Source: Borrelia sp. A-FGy1
GTDB lineage: Bacteria; Spirochaetota; Spirochaetia; Borreliales; Borreliaceae
DNA: 64,000 nucleotides
Reading direction: 5' to 3'
NCBI RefSeq assembly: GCF_014084025.1
Contig: NZ_CP043682.1
Location: 62,001 to 126,000, forward strand
The position numbers and the translations under genes are program-made. Below are positions 49,655 through 59,663 of this stretch, one piece after another. The stretch's first letter is position 1. Every line of letters starts with the position of its first letter. The notes under the pieces were generated by a model, which was not told where the DNA came from, searched no databases, and saw nothing but the letters and a program-made list of their open reading frames with translations.

Positions 49655-51361
49655 TTAGTCATCATTTTTTTTATTAAGTCTATAAACTTTCCCTATCTTA
49701 CCTTTTTTTTCAAGTTTATCATCTTCTTTCATTTCAATATAAGCCTTAATTCCCTGTTTTACATGATCAGAAGCAACAACAACACTAGCTCCAAAAAGCC
49801 TCTTGGGACAATAATTTTCAATTGCTTGTTTTATATAATAGACATGAGTTCCATAAGCAATTCTAATTGTATTATCACTTATAAGAATATTTAAAGTTCC
49901 TGTTTCTTTAAGTAAATCCTGAGATACAAGTTCAGGACTAAATACAACAAATCTTAGATCTGTTGATACAATATCAAACTCTTGTATATTATCAAGACCT
50001 CCAAGCCCTTGAACTATAAGATGCGCTATCCCAATTCCCTCAACCTTGCCTTCATTTCCACCAAAAAATGGTTCATCAACACCAAAAAGCTGAAAATCAA
50101 AATAATTATAAATCCATTTAAAAGTAAAATAATATAAACTAAAAAATGCAATTCCTAAGGGCAATACATAAATCCAATTTGTCTTATCATTTCCTTGTAG
50201 TATCCCATACATAAAGAAACCAAAAAATCCAGTAGAAAATGTAGATCCAATTGCAATATTAAACATATTGGCAATTAATAATGCAAGTCCTGTATAGATA
50301 GCATGCACAAAATAAAGTAAAGGTGCCGTAAAAACAAATAAAAACTCTAAGGGCTCCGTAATTCCTGTTAAAAAAGCAGTAATAGCACCTGAAAAAAGAA
50401 GAGACATAATTTTACTCTTATCATCATGAATAATACCCCTATAAACTCCAAATGCTGCTCCTGGTAACCCAAACATAATAGAAAGATAAAATCCACTTCT
50501 ATACCTAGCAAGTCCTGAATAAAATTTAGTAAGCTTAGGATCAGACAACTGAGCATAAAATATATTCTGAATACCGCCAATAGACTGCCCATTAATCATT
50601 TCTATACCTCCCAATGAAGTAAAATTAAAAGGAAATGTAAGAATAGAATGCAAACCTAAAGGAACAAGTATCCTGTTTAACATACCATAAAGAAAACTAC
50701 CCAAATAATCAAATCTAGAAATAAATAATCCACAAGAAGTAATTATTTCATCAAGATTTGGCCAAACAAAACAAAATAATATACCTAACAAAATACAAAA
50801 GGGAAAAACTATTATAGGTACAAATCTAAATCCAGAAAAAAAATGAAAAGGTGCAGGCAATTTAATTCCATAAAATCTATTATGTAAATATCCAACTAAA
50901 AGTCCAACTAGCAAAGATCCAACAATACCCGTATTTAAAGTTTGGATACCAAGAACATTGACTTGCCCAATAGAAGACATCAAACTGGGATCAACAAGCT
51001 CTGAAAACATATCAAGAAAATAATTTTCAGTAACATTAAAAGTCAAATATCCAACAAGTACTGAAAGAGCAGCAGCTCCTTTTTGGGTTCTTGCAACTCC
51101 AACAGTAATTCCTACAGCAAAAAGCAAAGGTATGTTTAATATAATAATATTACCTGTAGCCTTCATAAGCCCTAAAATACTCTGTAAAACATTATTGTCA
51201 ACATAAAGTAAATTAGAAGGATTAGACATAACAGATCCAATTCCTAACATTAAACAAGAAATTGGCAAAACAGAAATTGGTAAACTTATCGCATTTGCAA
51301 ATTTTTGTAACTTTGCAAACCTAAAAATTTTTAAAAAATTTATCACTTCACTCCTCTCCAT
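49655..51361 (-). CDS. malX: PTS sugar permease, IICB type (MalX-like), IIB cysteine absent
   Basis: A 568-residue protein. The IIC domain has about ten membrane segments (residues 10-420), including the conserved region GALTGITEPLEF-like AITAFLTGITEPLEFLF. The C-terminal IIB domain is recognisable (HLIVQGLGGLDNIQEFD, LLKETGTLNILISDNTIRI), but the phospho-accepting Cys of the C-x-T-R-L-R motif is Val465 in DIVSTDLRF, and the following Arg is Asp. A 35-residue basic tail ends the protein. It probably carries glucose, maltose or a related sugar, with phosphate supplied by another IIB. The start at 51361 is followed by RSEVINFLKIFRF. Confidence 0.9.
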   Translation of the reverse strand: MERSEVINFLKIFRFAKLQKFANAISLPISVLPISCLMLGIGSVMSNPSNLLYVDNNVLQSILGLMKATGNIIILNIPLLFAVGITVGVARTQKGAAALSVLVGYLTFNVTENYFLDMFSELVDPSLMSSIGQVNVLGIQTLNTGIVGSLLVGLLVGYLHNRFYGIKLPAPFHFFSGFRFVPIIVFPFCILLGILFCFVWPNLDEIITSCGLFISRFDYLGSFLYGMLNRILVPLGLHSILTFPFNFTSLGGIEMINGQSIGGIQNIFYAQLSDPKLTKFYSGLARYRSGFYLSIMFGLPGAAFGVYRGIIHDDKSKIMSLLFSGAITAFLTGITEPLEFLFVFTAPLLYFVHAIYTGLALLIANMFNIAIGSTFSTGFFGFFMYGILQGNDKTNWIYVLPLGIAFFSLYYFTFKWIYNYFDFQLFGVDEPFFGGNEGKVEGIGIAHLIVQGLGGLDNIQEFDIVSTDLRFVVFSPELVSQDLLKETGTLNILISDNTIRIAYGTHVYYIKQAIENYCPKRLFGASVVVASDHVKQGIKAYIEMKEDDKLEKKGKIGKVYRLNKKNDD

Positions 51362-51596
51362 TCAAAAACTTAAAGCAATATCATTATATATCTTTTTTCC
51401 AAAAAATTATACTTTAACAAAAATTAAAGAGTAAAATTCTATTTAATAAAGCGAAAATAGACTTAAGTATTATCTTAAATTAAATCTATATGCCTTATTT
51501 ACTATTTTCATTTGAATTATATTTTTTGAATTAATAATAATTATATCAAAAACAAATTTAAACTTAATAAAATATAAAAGAAAAAAGAATAAATTC

Positions 51597-52275
51597 ATGT
51601 TTGTAAAAGATAAAACCTTCAATTTATATAGATATCAAGTATCTTTAGTTCAATATCCTACCTATTTGACATTATTTTACCAAATATAGAAGATGCTATT
51701 ATTGTTATCTCTATAAATTATTTCAAAAAAAATTTCAAGAAATAATATTTTTACTTATTAACTTTCAATGATATTAATATACATAATGAATATTCTTTAC
51801 CTTACTTTCTTAAAAGAAAATAAAATAAAAAATTTCAAAAAGCTAACCATATCTCTATATTCATATTTATAGCAGGCACCTATACTCCAACTTTATCTAA
51901 TTCTCCATACTAAAAATGTTTATGGGAAAAATAATTCTTTTGGCTGTTTGGGCTCTTACTGCTTTGAGAATGATTCTAAATAAATACATAAACAGCATTG
52001 TATGGTTAAATGGATTAATATTTATAATTGTAGGACGGATGATTATTTTTAGAATTAAATTTACCTATAACTCCTTATATCTAAAAGGATTTCATGACTA
52101 GTATTTGGTAGCATTCTTTATACAATAGGAGAAATAACATACTCAACAAGTAAAATAAGTAAGGAATTTAACCCAATAATAAGCATTAGAATGAATGATG
52201 CTTTCCATATTTAATATTTCTAATTTCTTTTCTAATTTTTTGATTATGTTAAATTATGTATTTCCTGTTAATTAA
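51597..52275 (+). pseudogene. Decayed hemolysin III (YqfA/HlyIII) gene
   Basis: The diagnostic HlyIII motif is intact in a broken frame: NHISIFIFIAGTYTP ends at 51889. A stop (TAC TAA) and a frame change follow. The 51916-52101 fragment (GKIILLAVWALTALRMILNK) is the next membrane segment, a third frame at 52107-52214 reads [17 protein letters not shown], matching the GGxLYTxGxIxY segment, and past a stop the frame changes again to [17 protein letters not shown] near the end. At least three lesions are needed. The remnant converges on rseP, 1 base apart. The 5' end is uncertain; I place it near the ATG at 51597. Hemolysin III proteins are seven-helix membrane proteins of the PAQR relatives. 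Confidence 0.8.
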
Positions 52276-52276
52276 T

Positions 52277-53566
52277 CTATCTTAAAATATTGCTTAAGTC
52301 ATTAAAAAGCCCTAAAATGAAAAGTCCCAACACAAAAAAAATACCAATACCATAATAATAATAAATAAATTTTGCTTTAAATCTTTTACCACGTAAAATT
52401 TCAATTAGACTAATAAAAATTTGACCTCCATCAAATATGGGTATTATAATAAAAAATAGGTTCATCCCAGCAACTAGCAAATTAAAAAGAGCTATAGTAT
52501 TAAACCAATATAAAAACCCAATAGAAGAAGAGTAGGCAAGAATATTAATAATCCCAACAGGACCTACAATATACCTGGAGCTCTTTTTAAAATTCATTAA
52601 CAATTCAAAAATGGAATATAGAATATCACCTAAAATTCCTAAAACTCTATTAAAAGAATTTACAATAGCAATCCCAATATTATCTGCTCTAGCTAATCTT
52701 TCTAGACGAGGTAAAAAATAAACACCCAAAATTTTATTAGTATCTTGAAATACCAAATTAGAAGTTAAAACCTCCCCATTTCTATCATATTTAACTTCAA
52801 CCACCTTATCAACATCGAGATTCATAATTAAATTTTGCAACTGCTTATTATTAATTAAAATAACACCATTAATACTTATTATCCTATCGTTTTTTTTAAG
52901 ACCTGCAACTTCAGCTGGAGAGTTTCTCTCAACCTTAGAAATCACAAGATCTATCCAAGGACCAATTTCCTTGAAAAACTTTTCTATATTTAAATATTCT
53001 TCAAAATTAATTTCTTCATTATCTCTTAAAACTGTAAAAGCTATTTTAGATTCCTTTACAGGAATAAATCTCTTTAAATCGGAAAAGTAACCTATGACAT
53101 CATTGTTAACGCTTAAAATAACATCTCCATCTTTAAACTTAATTAAAGAATTATTATCGACAACAGTTATTTTATTAGAATAATCAAGAAATACAATTCC
53201 TATCATATCTATTGCAATAAAAATAATAAAAGACAAAATTAAATTAAAAAGAGGACCTGCAAAATATATTAAAATCCTTTTAAAATTAGAAATACCAAAA
53301 AGGGAATCTTTATCTGCTTCAATTTCCCTATTTAATTTAAGCTCATTTTCTAAGTGTTCAGATCCTTTAAGCTTGCAATATCCTCCCAAAAAAAAAGGAG
53401 AAAATCTATACTCTGTATCCTTAATTTTAAATTTAAAAATGCTAGGACCTATCCCAACAGAAAAAATTTCAACTTTAACCTTAAAAAGCTTTGCAAATAA
53501 AAAATGACCCAATTCATGGACGAATATTATTAAAGTAAAGCCCAAAATACTAAGAAAAATATACAT
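52277..53566 (-). CDS. rseP: Site-2 (RseP-type) intramembrane zinc metalloprotease
   Basis: A 429-residue protein. FVHELGHFLFAKL near residue 16 is the HExxH zinc site in the first membrane segment, and IPIFDGGQIF near 385 provides the third ligand (LDG normally; here FDG). A PDZ domain lies in the middle (about 200-290; SKVERNSPAEVAGLKKNDRI). Two or three more membrane segments follow. RseP cleaves membrane-bound anti-sigma factors and leftover signal peptides. It is the last gene of the rpsB operon. Confidence 0.94.
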   Translation of the reverse strand: MYIFLSILGFTLIIFVHELGHFLFAKLFKVKVEIFSVGIGPSIFKFKIKDTEYRFSPFFLGGYCKLKGSEHLENELKLNREIEADKDSLFGISNFKRILIYFAGPLFNLILSFIIFIAIDMIGIVFLDYSNKITVVDNNSLIKFKDGDVILSVNNDVIGYFSDLKRFIPVKESKIAFTVLRDNEEINFEEYLNIEKFFKEIGPWIDLVISKVERNSPAEVAGLKKNDRIISINGVILINNKQLQNLIMNLDVDKVVEVKYDRNGEVLTSNLVFQDTNKILGVYFLPRLERLARADNIGIAIVNSFNRVLGILGDILYSIFELLMNFKKSSRYIVGPVGIINILAYSSSIGFLYWFNTIALFNLLVAGMNLFFIIIPIFDGGQIFISLIEILRGKRFKAKFIYYYYGIGIFFVLGLFILGLFNDLSNILR

Positions 53567-53584
53567 AAATTCCTCCCAAAAGCT

Positions 53585-54448
53585 TTATGCCAAGCATAAA
53601 TAAAATATAGGACCTGCTAAAAGAAATGAATCGATTGAATCAAGAGCACCACCTCTGCCAGGGATAATATTTCCAGAGTCTTTAACTGATGCACTACGTT
53701 TAAGCCCAGATTCAAACAAATCACCAACAATAGTAAAAAATCCCATTAAAATACCAAAAACCACAGCTTCTCCATATGTTAAATTTATAACTCCTAAAAA
53801 TACTACAAATATTGCAACAAAAGCAGAAAATAATATTCCACCCAAAAATCCCATTATAGTTTTATTAGGACTAATAATTGTGGGCCTAAAACTATTTTTT
53901 CCAAAAAAGTACCCAATAAGATAAGCAAAAGTATCATTACCACTCACCATAGAGAAAAGTATTAATAAGAGAATAGGAGCTTTTGGTAAAGTTGTAATAG
54001 CGACAATAAATGAAATTAAAACACCAGGATATATAAGTATAAAAATTATCGAAGTGGCCTGCGATAAAAAATTAACAATTTCATGCTCCTTAATGAAAGC
54101 TAAATTAACAATCCAATTGCTAAAAACTAAAGTTATAACTAAATAAAATATTATGTTGATACCTAAATCAAAAATATTAAAATGTACATATGTCAAAATT
54201 GGAGGTGATATACCCAAAAAGAATGCTAGAGTATTCGAAATAGAAGAAGATTTAGCTTTAAGCAAATCATTAACCTCCTTTGCAGAAAATCCACTAAAAA
54301 TAAAAATTAGAATATTAATAAATAAATAATTTTTAAACTCTAAAAATATCAAAAATAAAACTAAGGGTACAAAAAATAAAAATGTTCCAAGTCGTTTAAT
54401 GAATGCCAACTTTCTAGACTTAAGTTCAAATAAATTTCTATTTCCCAA
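53585..54448 (-). CDS. cdsA: Phosphatidate cytidylyltransferase
   Basis: About 287 residues from the TTG at 54448, chosen because GGAAGAG lies 5 bases upstream; a further TTG at 54469 is possible. There are eight or nine membrane segments. [18 protein letters not shown] and [18 protein letters not shown] followed by [15 protein letters not shown] form the CdsA signature with its metal-binding Asp residues (the usual GHGG is GRGG). It makes CDP-diacylglycerol for phospholipid synthesis. It overlaps uppS by 11 bases. Confidence 0.93.
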   Translation of the reverse strand: MGNRNLFELKSRKLAFIKRLGTFLFFVPLVLFLIFLEFKNYLFINILIFIFSGFSAKEVNDLLKAKSSSISNTLAFFLGISPPILTYVHFNIFDLGINIIFYLVITLVFSNWIVNLAFIKEHEIVNFLSQATSIIFILIYPGVLISFIVAITTLPKAPILLLILFSMVSGNDTFAYLIGYFFGKNSFRPTIISPNKTIMGFLGGILFSAFVAIFVVFLGVINLTYGEAVVFGILMGFFTIVGDLFESGLKRSASVKDSGNIIPGRGGALDSIDSFLLAGPIFYLCLA

Positions 54449-55130
54449 AATTTCTCTTCCTTTTTTCAAAACATTTCAAATCTTTATCATAATGAGAAAT
54501 AGAATATTCGGGCCACAAAATATTTGAAAAAATAAATTCACAATAAGCAACTCTCCATAAAAAAAAATTACTTATCCTCATCTCTCCTCCAGTACGTATC
54601 AAAAGATCAATTTCACAAAGCTCTGGATTGTCTAAAAATCTTGCAAATTCAATTTCGTTTAAAGAATTAATTTTTAAATCACTATTCATAATTCTTTTAA
54701 CAGCTCTCACTATTTCATTTCGTCCACCATAGTTAATAGCTAAATTTAAAATAAGACCAGTAAAATTTTTAGTAAAATTAATAGTATCAATAATTGATTC
54801 CCTTACTCTTCTTTCTAAAGCTTCAATATCCCCTGAAACTACTACTTTTACATTATTTTCACTATAAAATTCAAACTCAGAATTTAAGTAATTAGCAATT
54901 AAAAACATTAAATATTCTATCTCATATTGCGTTCTGCTCCAATTTTCTGTAGAAAATACATAAAGTGATAAATATTTTATACCTAGCTTAACAGAATGTT
55001 TAATTATATCCTTAGCGTTCTTTAATCCCTCTCTATGCCCTTCAAGCAAAGAAACACCTTTATTTAAAGCCCATCTCCTATTGCCATCCATGATTATTCC
55101 AACATGCATTGGAAGAGAATTTATGCACAT
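54438..55130 (-). CDS. uppS: Undecaprenyl diphosphate synthase
   Basis: A 230-residue cis-prenyltransferase. [14 protein letters not shown] holds the catalytic Asp, [43 protein letters not shown] and AYCEFIF follow in the family order. The protein produces the lipid carrier for peptidoglycan. It is between frr and cdsA; GGAAG precedes the ATG. Confidence 0.96.
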   Translation of the reverse strand: MCINSLPMHVGIIMDGNRRWALNKGVSLLEGHREGLKNAKDIIKHSVKLGIKYLSLYVFSTENWSRTQYEIEYLMFLIANYLNSEFEFYSENNVKVVVSGDIEALERRVRESIIDTINFTKNFTGLILNLAINYGGRNEIVRAVKRIMNSDLKINSLNEIEFARFLDNPELCEIDLLIRTGGEMRISNFFLWRVAYCEFIFSNILWPEYSISHYDKDLKCFEKRKRNFGK

Positions 55131-55134
55131 AAAT

Positions 55135-55689
55135 TTAAACTTCCATAATCTCTTTTGTTTTTGACTCTAAAATTTTGTCTATTCTTTTAATATAAGAATT
55201 AATACCCTTTTGTATTTCATCTAAAATACGCCATAAACCATCCTCTGTAATCTCAGAATCTTTTTCTTGGCTTTTTGCCTTACTATTTAACTCCTGCCTA
55301 ACATTCCTAACCATAACTTTATATTCTTCTGCTATTTTTTTTGCCTGCTTTACTATCTCCTTACGCCTCTCAACAGTCAAAGCAGGAACTTTAATTCTAA
55401 GTACAAATCCATCATTTGAAGGATTCATGGAAAGATCTGAATTAAGTATAGCCTGCTCTATTTTGCCCAATAAACTCTTATCCCAAGGTTGAATTATAAC
55501 AAGTCTCGCTTCTGGTATGCTAACATTAGCAACCCTAGTTAAAGGAATTTTTTCTCCATAACAATCAACCAATATTTTGTCAAAAAGAGCATTATTTATC
55601 CTGCCTGTTCTTAAAGATTTATATTCATTCTCAAGAGACAAAAGAATTTTGTTTACTTTTTCTTCTAGTAAAGCCTTATATTTCTCCAC
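55135..55689 (-). CDS. frr: Ribosome recycling factor
   Basis: A 184-residue protein of the usual size. [51 protein letters not shown] and VRNVRQELN are standard blocks. With EF-G it splits post-termination ribosomes. It is 55 bases after tsf, in the order rpsB-tsf-frr-uppS. Confidence 0.97.
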   Translation of the reverse strand: MEKYKALLEEKVNKILLSLENEYKSLRTGRINNALFDKILVDCYGEKIPLTRVANVSIPEARLVIIQPWDKSLLGKIEQAILNSDLSMNPSNDGFVLRIKVPALTVERRKEIVKQAKKIAEEYKVMVRNVRQELNSKAKSQEKDSEITEDGLWRILDEIQKGINSYIKRIDKILESKTKEIMEV

Positions 55690-55744
55690 TCAATCACCCC
55701 CCTTTTTAAAAAAAATAAGGAAATATGAAAATCATTAAAAATAA

Positions 55745-56581
55745 TCATCTAACACCTAAATATTTAAAATCAATTATATCTATCTTACTCAAAATTAACC
55801 TTGAAATCTCTTCTATTTTTTCTTTAACAGTTAATTTATCATCTTTTACAAAATTCTGTTCTAAAAGAGAAACCTCACTTAAATGCTTTTTAAGTTTTCC
55901 AGATACTATTCCCTTAATTACATTTTCAGATTTTCCACTATTTTTCACCTGGTTAATAAATATCTCTTCTTGCTCCTTTATGTAATTAGGACAAATACTA
56001 TCAACACTTAAATAAATAGGCGCAAAAGCAGCCACATGCAATGCCAAATCCATCGCAAGTCTATTCAACCTTTCATCTCCTATTTTCAAAGAATTATCAA
56101 CTCGTAACTTAACAAAAACACCTATTTTAGACTGCTCACCATGAAGATAATACTTAACAAGTTCATTAGATGAAACATTTGTAATAAAAATCTTCTTTAC
56201 TTGAATATTTTCTTTTATAGTAGCTGCTAAATTCTTAATTCCATGCTCCTGTTCTTCATTTAAAGAATCTCTAGCATTTTCAACTAAATTTTTTATTAAA
56301 GAATTTCCAAAAGATATAAAATCATTATTCATGGCAACAAAATCTGTTTCACATGAAATAAGCAAAAGACCCACTCTATCCATATTTGCATAAGAAAATA
56401 CTCGACCTTCTTTAGCATCTCTATTACTTCTCTTATCGGCAGATGCAATTCCCATCTCTCTGAGTTTCTTCTTGGCTAATTCAAAATCACCTCCGGCAAT
56501 CTCTAAAGCTTTCTTACAATCACCAAATCCAGCTCCAGTTGTATTTCTAAGTCTTTTTACCTCTTGAGGACTAACATTCAT
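55745..56581 (-). CDS. tsf: Translation elongation factor Ts
   Basis: A 278-residue protein. [20 protein letters not shown] is the N-terminal UBA module with the TGAG signature, FVAMNDFI-like [15 protein letters not shown] is the core contact loop, and the C-terminal domain (about 140-275) is complete. It recycles EF-Tu-GDP. It is 12 bases after rpsB. Confidence 0.97.
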   Translation of the reverse strand: MNVSPQEVKRLRNTTGAGFGDCKKALEIAGGDFELAKKKLREMGIASADKRSNRDAKEGRVFSYANMDRVGLLLISCETDFVAMNNDFISFGNSLIKNLVENARDSLNEEQEHGIKNLAATIKENIQVKKIFITNVSSNELVKYYLHGEQSKIGVFVKLRVDNSLKIGDERLNRLAMDLALHVAAFAPIYLSVDSICPNYIKEQEEIFINQVKNSGKSENVIKGIVSGKLKKHLSEVSLLEQNFVKDDKLTVKEKIEEISRLILSKIDIIDFKYLGVR

Positions 56582-56593
56582 ACTGATCTTCTC

Positions 56594-57367
56594 CTACTCT
56601 TTTAATTCTTTCTCAATACCATTTTTAACTTCAATCTCATTCATCAAGTCTTCTTCATTTAAGTTCTCTACTATTTGAATTCCTACTTCTTTATCACTCT
56701 CAAGTATGGCATCAGATATGATTTTAGTAAATAAGGCCACAGAACGAATTGCATCATCATTTCCAGGAATTGGATAATCAATGACATCTGGATTACAATT
56801 TGTATCGACAACTGAGACAATAGGAATACCAAGCTTTCTAGCTTCATTAATAACTATTTGTTCTCTTTTAGGATCAATAATAAAAACAGCACCTGGAAGA
56901 TCTTCCATATCTTTAATCCCCGTCAAATTTTTAGCTAATTTAAACTTTTCTCGATTAAGTTGAGAAATTTCCTTTTTGCTTATCATATCAAAAGTACCAT
57001 CAACTTCCATTTTTTCTAACTTTTTTAACTTTTGAACTGATTTTTTAATAGTATTAAAGTTTGAAAGCATCCCACCAAGCCATCTATTGTTCACATAAGG
57101 CATATCACTTCTTTTAGCTTCCTGTTCAATGATTTCACTTGCTTGTTTTTTAGTCCCAACAAACAAAACTTTTTTACCACTCTTTATAACACTTTGTACA
57201 AGTTCATAAGAATCCTTAATTCCTTGCAAAGTTTTTTGCAAATCCAAAATATGTATTTCATTTCTCTCAGAAAAGATAAATCTCTTCATCCTAGGATCAA
57301 GTCTTTTTACCTGATGCCCAAAATGAACTCCAGCTTCCAAAAGACTCTTCATCGTAATAACTGCCAA
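56594..57367 (-). CDS. rpsB: Ribosomal protein S2
   Basis: A 257-residue protein. [56 protein letters not shown] and [13 protein letters not shown] are diagnostic. The start codon is TTG, with AGGAGG 6 bases upstream. It heads the operon running to rseP. Confidence 0.97.
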   Translation of the reverse strand: MAVITMKSLLEAGVHFGHQVKRLDPRMKRFIFSERNEIHILDLQKTLQGIKDSYELVQSVIKSGKKVLFVGTKKQASEIIEQEAKRSDMPYVNNRWLGGMLSNFNTIKKSVQKLKKLEKMEVDGTFDMISKKEISQLNREKFKLAKNLTGIKDMEDLPGAVFIIDPKREQIVINEARKLGIPIVSVVDTNCNPDVIDYPIPGNDDAIRSVALFTKIISDAILESDKEVGIQIVENLNEEDLMNEIEVKNGIEKELKE

Positions 57368-57415
57368 AATAACCTCCTAAATCCCTCTCTTTGCTCACTA
57401 TCTACATAGCGAATA

Positions 57416-57945
57416 TTATTTTTCTCTAATAAGAATATCATAAAACAAACCAATAGGTAAGCCTATTATAGCTGAGTAACTGCAATTAATATGCTCAATT
57501 AAACATTTATAAATCCATTCTTAAAACTGATACTGATATGTCCTCTTTCTTTATTTCTACAATATCCAAGTGAAACATAATGATAAAAAATTCTTATTTA
57601 GCTATTTAAAGTGAATAAATAAAATCTCACATGCTTCGACTATTTTCTATTTAACCGAAACAAATATATAAAATTAACATCTATCCCATCAAGATTGTTT
57701 CTATATTCCTATTATTTTACCAATGTAATTTAAACCCATTCCCTTAAAAACATCAACTATAATTAAACATTTATCCCCCATCTCTACACTATTTTTCAAA
57801 AGCACCTGAAAATCTAAGAAAGATTATTCTCTTTATAGATCACCTTTATTTTCTGCCATTTTCATTATTGAATTCCCATCAACTTCAATACTAAGAAACA
57901 CAAAATTAATTTTAAAGTCTATAAAATTAGAAATAGATATAGAAA
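57416..57945 (-). pseudogene. Decayed Maf-family (nucleotide pyrophosphatase) gene
   Basis: The minus strand keeps Maf segments in order but in different frames. FKINFVFLSIEVDG and MAENKG (around 57830-57925) fit the N-terminal half (the DE..., then A..KA block). DKCLIIVDVF with IGKII follows in the middle (the region of Maf's IxxADT). At the end IEHINCSYSAIIGLPIGL continues into FYDILIREK and a TAA at 57416-57418, matching the Maf C-terminus IEGSYSNVVGLPxxxxxxxL. Several stops and frameshifts separate these. Maf proteins hydrolyse non-canonical nucleoside triphosphates. It lies between rpsB and the small membrane protein. Confidence 0.72.
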
Positions 57946-57973
57946 TAGATAAAAAAACTATATCAAACTATCC

Positions 57974-58252
57974 TTACAAATCATTCTTATTTTTCTCAGA
58001 AAATCTTAATAAAGACACAAAAACTATCGAACCAATAATTGGAAATAAATAAATTAAAAAATCTATTTGCCTATTATAATAATCAGAATAAAAAAAAGAG
58101 ATAAAAAATAAAAATAAAATACTTCCTAAAAAACTTATAAAATAAACTAATAAAAACCCAAACTTTAATATACCAAAAAAAACAACAAAAAAACTAACCA
58201 CAAAAGAAATAACAATATTAGTTAAAATTAAATGGAAAAAAAATGTTATCAT
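57974..58252 (-). CDS. Small membrane protein of unknown function
   Basis: A 92-residue protein that is almost entirely hydrophobic, with three probable membrane segments (about 5-27, 28-50 and 64-82) and a charged tail (RFSEKNKNDL). I cannot assign a family. It is 13 bases after the lipoprotein gene and would be the last intact gene before the decayed maf. Confidence 0.62.
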   Translation of the reverse strand: MITFFFHLILTNIVISFVVSFFVVFFGILKFGFLLVYFISFLGSILFLFFISFFYSDYYNRQIDFLIYLFPIIGSIVFVSLLRFSEKNKNDL

Positions 58253-58265
58253 AAATCACCCTTAA

Positions 58266-59030
58266 CTAAGTCTCTAATCTAAAGCTACCTAAGCTACCTA
58301 TATTTAACATAACACTATAAAGATCATCTTCTATGAGATTACCTACTGCCATAACAAAAATTACTAAATTATATTTAGGAGAAACATCTCTTGTGAAAAA
58401 ATCATTATCAATATGCTTAAGATCAAAAGGTCTTTGATCAATATCTGAAACTTTATTCTTTTTAAGAGCCTCACAAAATTCAACATATAAGCCATCAACG
58501 ACATAAGATCTATACACAGTTTTAACTTCATCAATAACAGGAGCAGAAGAATTACTACCTTTCCTTATACTAATAAAAACTGATCCAGGGGTATTCTTTC
58601 TTAAAGCCTCAAAATTAAGTTCAAAATATAAAGGAAATTTTCTATCAATCCAACTTTTATCTAATTTTAAAGTTGGCCTACCTGAAAATTGATTCTCATG
58701 TAGATTTATCTTATAGAATCCTCTACTATTAAACTCAGAAACATTATTAAAAACTCCCTTTAAAGCATCGAAATCCTTTTGAACTGTCTTTGCAAAACTA
58801 TCATAATGATAATTTGAACCCTCCGGATAAAATTTATAATAGATATCGAATCCTTTAATTTTAGAAGTATTCAATTTATTAAAATATCCAGGGGGTAGCA
58901 AAAAAGCAAGAGTATCCCTAGATGCCCTATTATCGACCCTAATAGGAGGGTCAACTATAGTAATATCCTCAAGGCCACACCCTAAAACCAATAAAGAAAA
59001 ACTTAATATACTAGCAAAATTTTTTCTCAT
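58266..59030 (-). CDS. Lipoprotein of unknown function
   Basis: A 254-residue protein with a lipoprotein signal (basic MRKNF, hydrophobic core, LLVLGC with Cys18). The mature part has no membrane segments and is mostly beta and loop. I recognise no domain. It probably faces the periplasm or the surface. The gene is 24 bases after the TPR gene, in the operon headed by rpsA or the genes before it. Confidence 0.78.
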   Translation of the reverse strand: MRKNFASILSFSLLVLGCGLEDITIVDPPIRVDNRASRDTLAFLLPPGYFNKLNTSKIKGFDIYYKFYPEGSNYHYDSFAKTVQKDFDALKGVFNNVSEFNSRGFYKINLHENQFSGRPTLKLDKSWIDRKFPLYFELNFEALRKNTPGSVFISIRKGSNSSAPVIDEVKTVYRSYVVDGLYVEFCEALKKNKVSDIDQRPFDLKHIDNDFFTRDVSPKYNLVIFVMAVGNLIEDDLYSVMLNIGSLGSFRLET

Positions 59031-59054
59031 TATTATAAAATAAATAAAATTGAG

Positions 59055-59663
59055 TTACTTAAGCTGCAAAAGCTTATTCTTGGCTATATTTACATATAAA
59101 TTATTTTCATAAGAAAATTTAGAAATTTCATCGTATATACCTATAGCTATATTTTTATCTCTACTTTCAATAATTAAAGCCTTACCAATCAAAGCCTTAA
59201 TCTTAATAAAGTTAAATTTTGTTTGTTTAATAATCATATCATATGTCAATAAAGCATCTTCTATTTTACCCATTTTTTCATAAATTACAGCTTTATTAAT
59301 ACAAGCTATTTCTCTCTCAATCCACTTAGAATTAAGAACAATATCTAAATCAGAAAGGGCTTCATTATATAATCCTTTACTCTGAAAATAAGTAGATCTT
59401 GCAAGATAAAACCTCGGAATAAATTCATAAGAAACCTCTGTTATCTTGTTTATATATTCATTTATTCTACCATCTATCTTATCCCTTTCCTCCATATTTT
59501 TTTCTCTCAAATAAATATTTAAATCAGATTCAAGCTTTTCTACTATTTCTCCTCCTGTCTTAACATAATCTACATCAATAGAATTATAAAAAAAAGAGAC
59601 AACACCAACAAAGGCAATAATAACAACCGCAATGATTCCTAGCAAACCCCCACCTTTAAACAT
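59055..59663 (-). CDS. Membrane-anchored TPR protein
   Basis: About 202 residues from the ATG at 59663 (MFKGGGLLGIIAVVIIAFVG), which overlaps the rpsA stop (ATGTTTAA) and has AAGGAAAG 5 bases upstream. Longer in-frame starts reach back into rpsA and are unlikely. One membrane segment is at residues about 7-25. The rest contains TPR-like helix pairs (YLARSTYFQSKGLYNEALSD, CINKAVIYEKMGKIEDALLT). The family is unknown. Confidence 0.8.
   Translation of the reverse strand: MFKGGGLLGIIAVVIIAFVGVVSFFYNSIDVDYVKTGGEIVEKLESDLNIYLREKNMEERDKIDGRINEYINKITEVSYEFIPRFYLARSTYFQSKGLYNEALSDLDIVLNSKWIEREIACINKAVIYEKMGKIEDALLTYDMIIKQTKFNFIKIKALIGKALIIESRDKNIAIGIYDEISKFSYENNLYVNIAKNKLLQLK

Noticed and set aside
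51916-52101. A 61-codon open frame that starts MFMGKIILLAVW
   Set aside because: It is an internal membrane segment of the decayed hlyIII gene, with family motifs before and after it in other frames, so it is not a separate gene.
57925-57955. Tandem agaaatagat-like repeat
   Set aside because: There are only two imperfect copies in AT-rich sequence at the start of the maf remnant, so I do not treat it as a functional repeat.
57368-57973. Possible tRNA or small RNA gene between rpsB and the small membrane protein
   Set aside because: No cloverleaf, T-loop sequence or GC-rich stem is visible. The region is better explained by the maf remnant.
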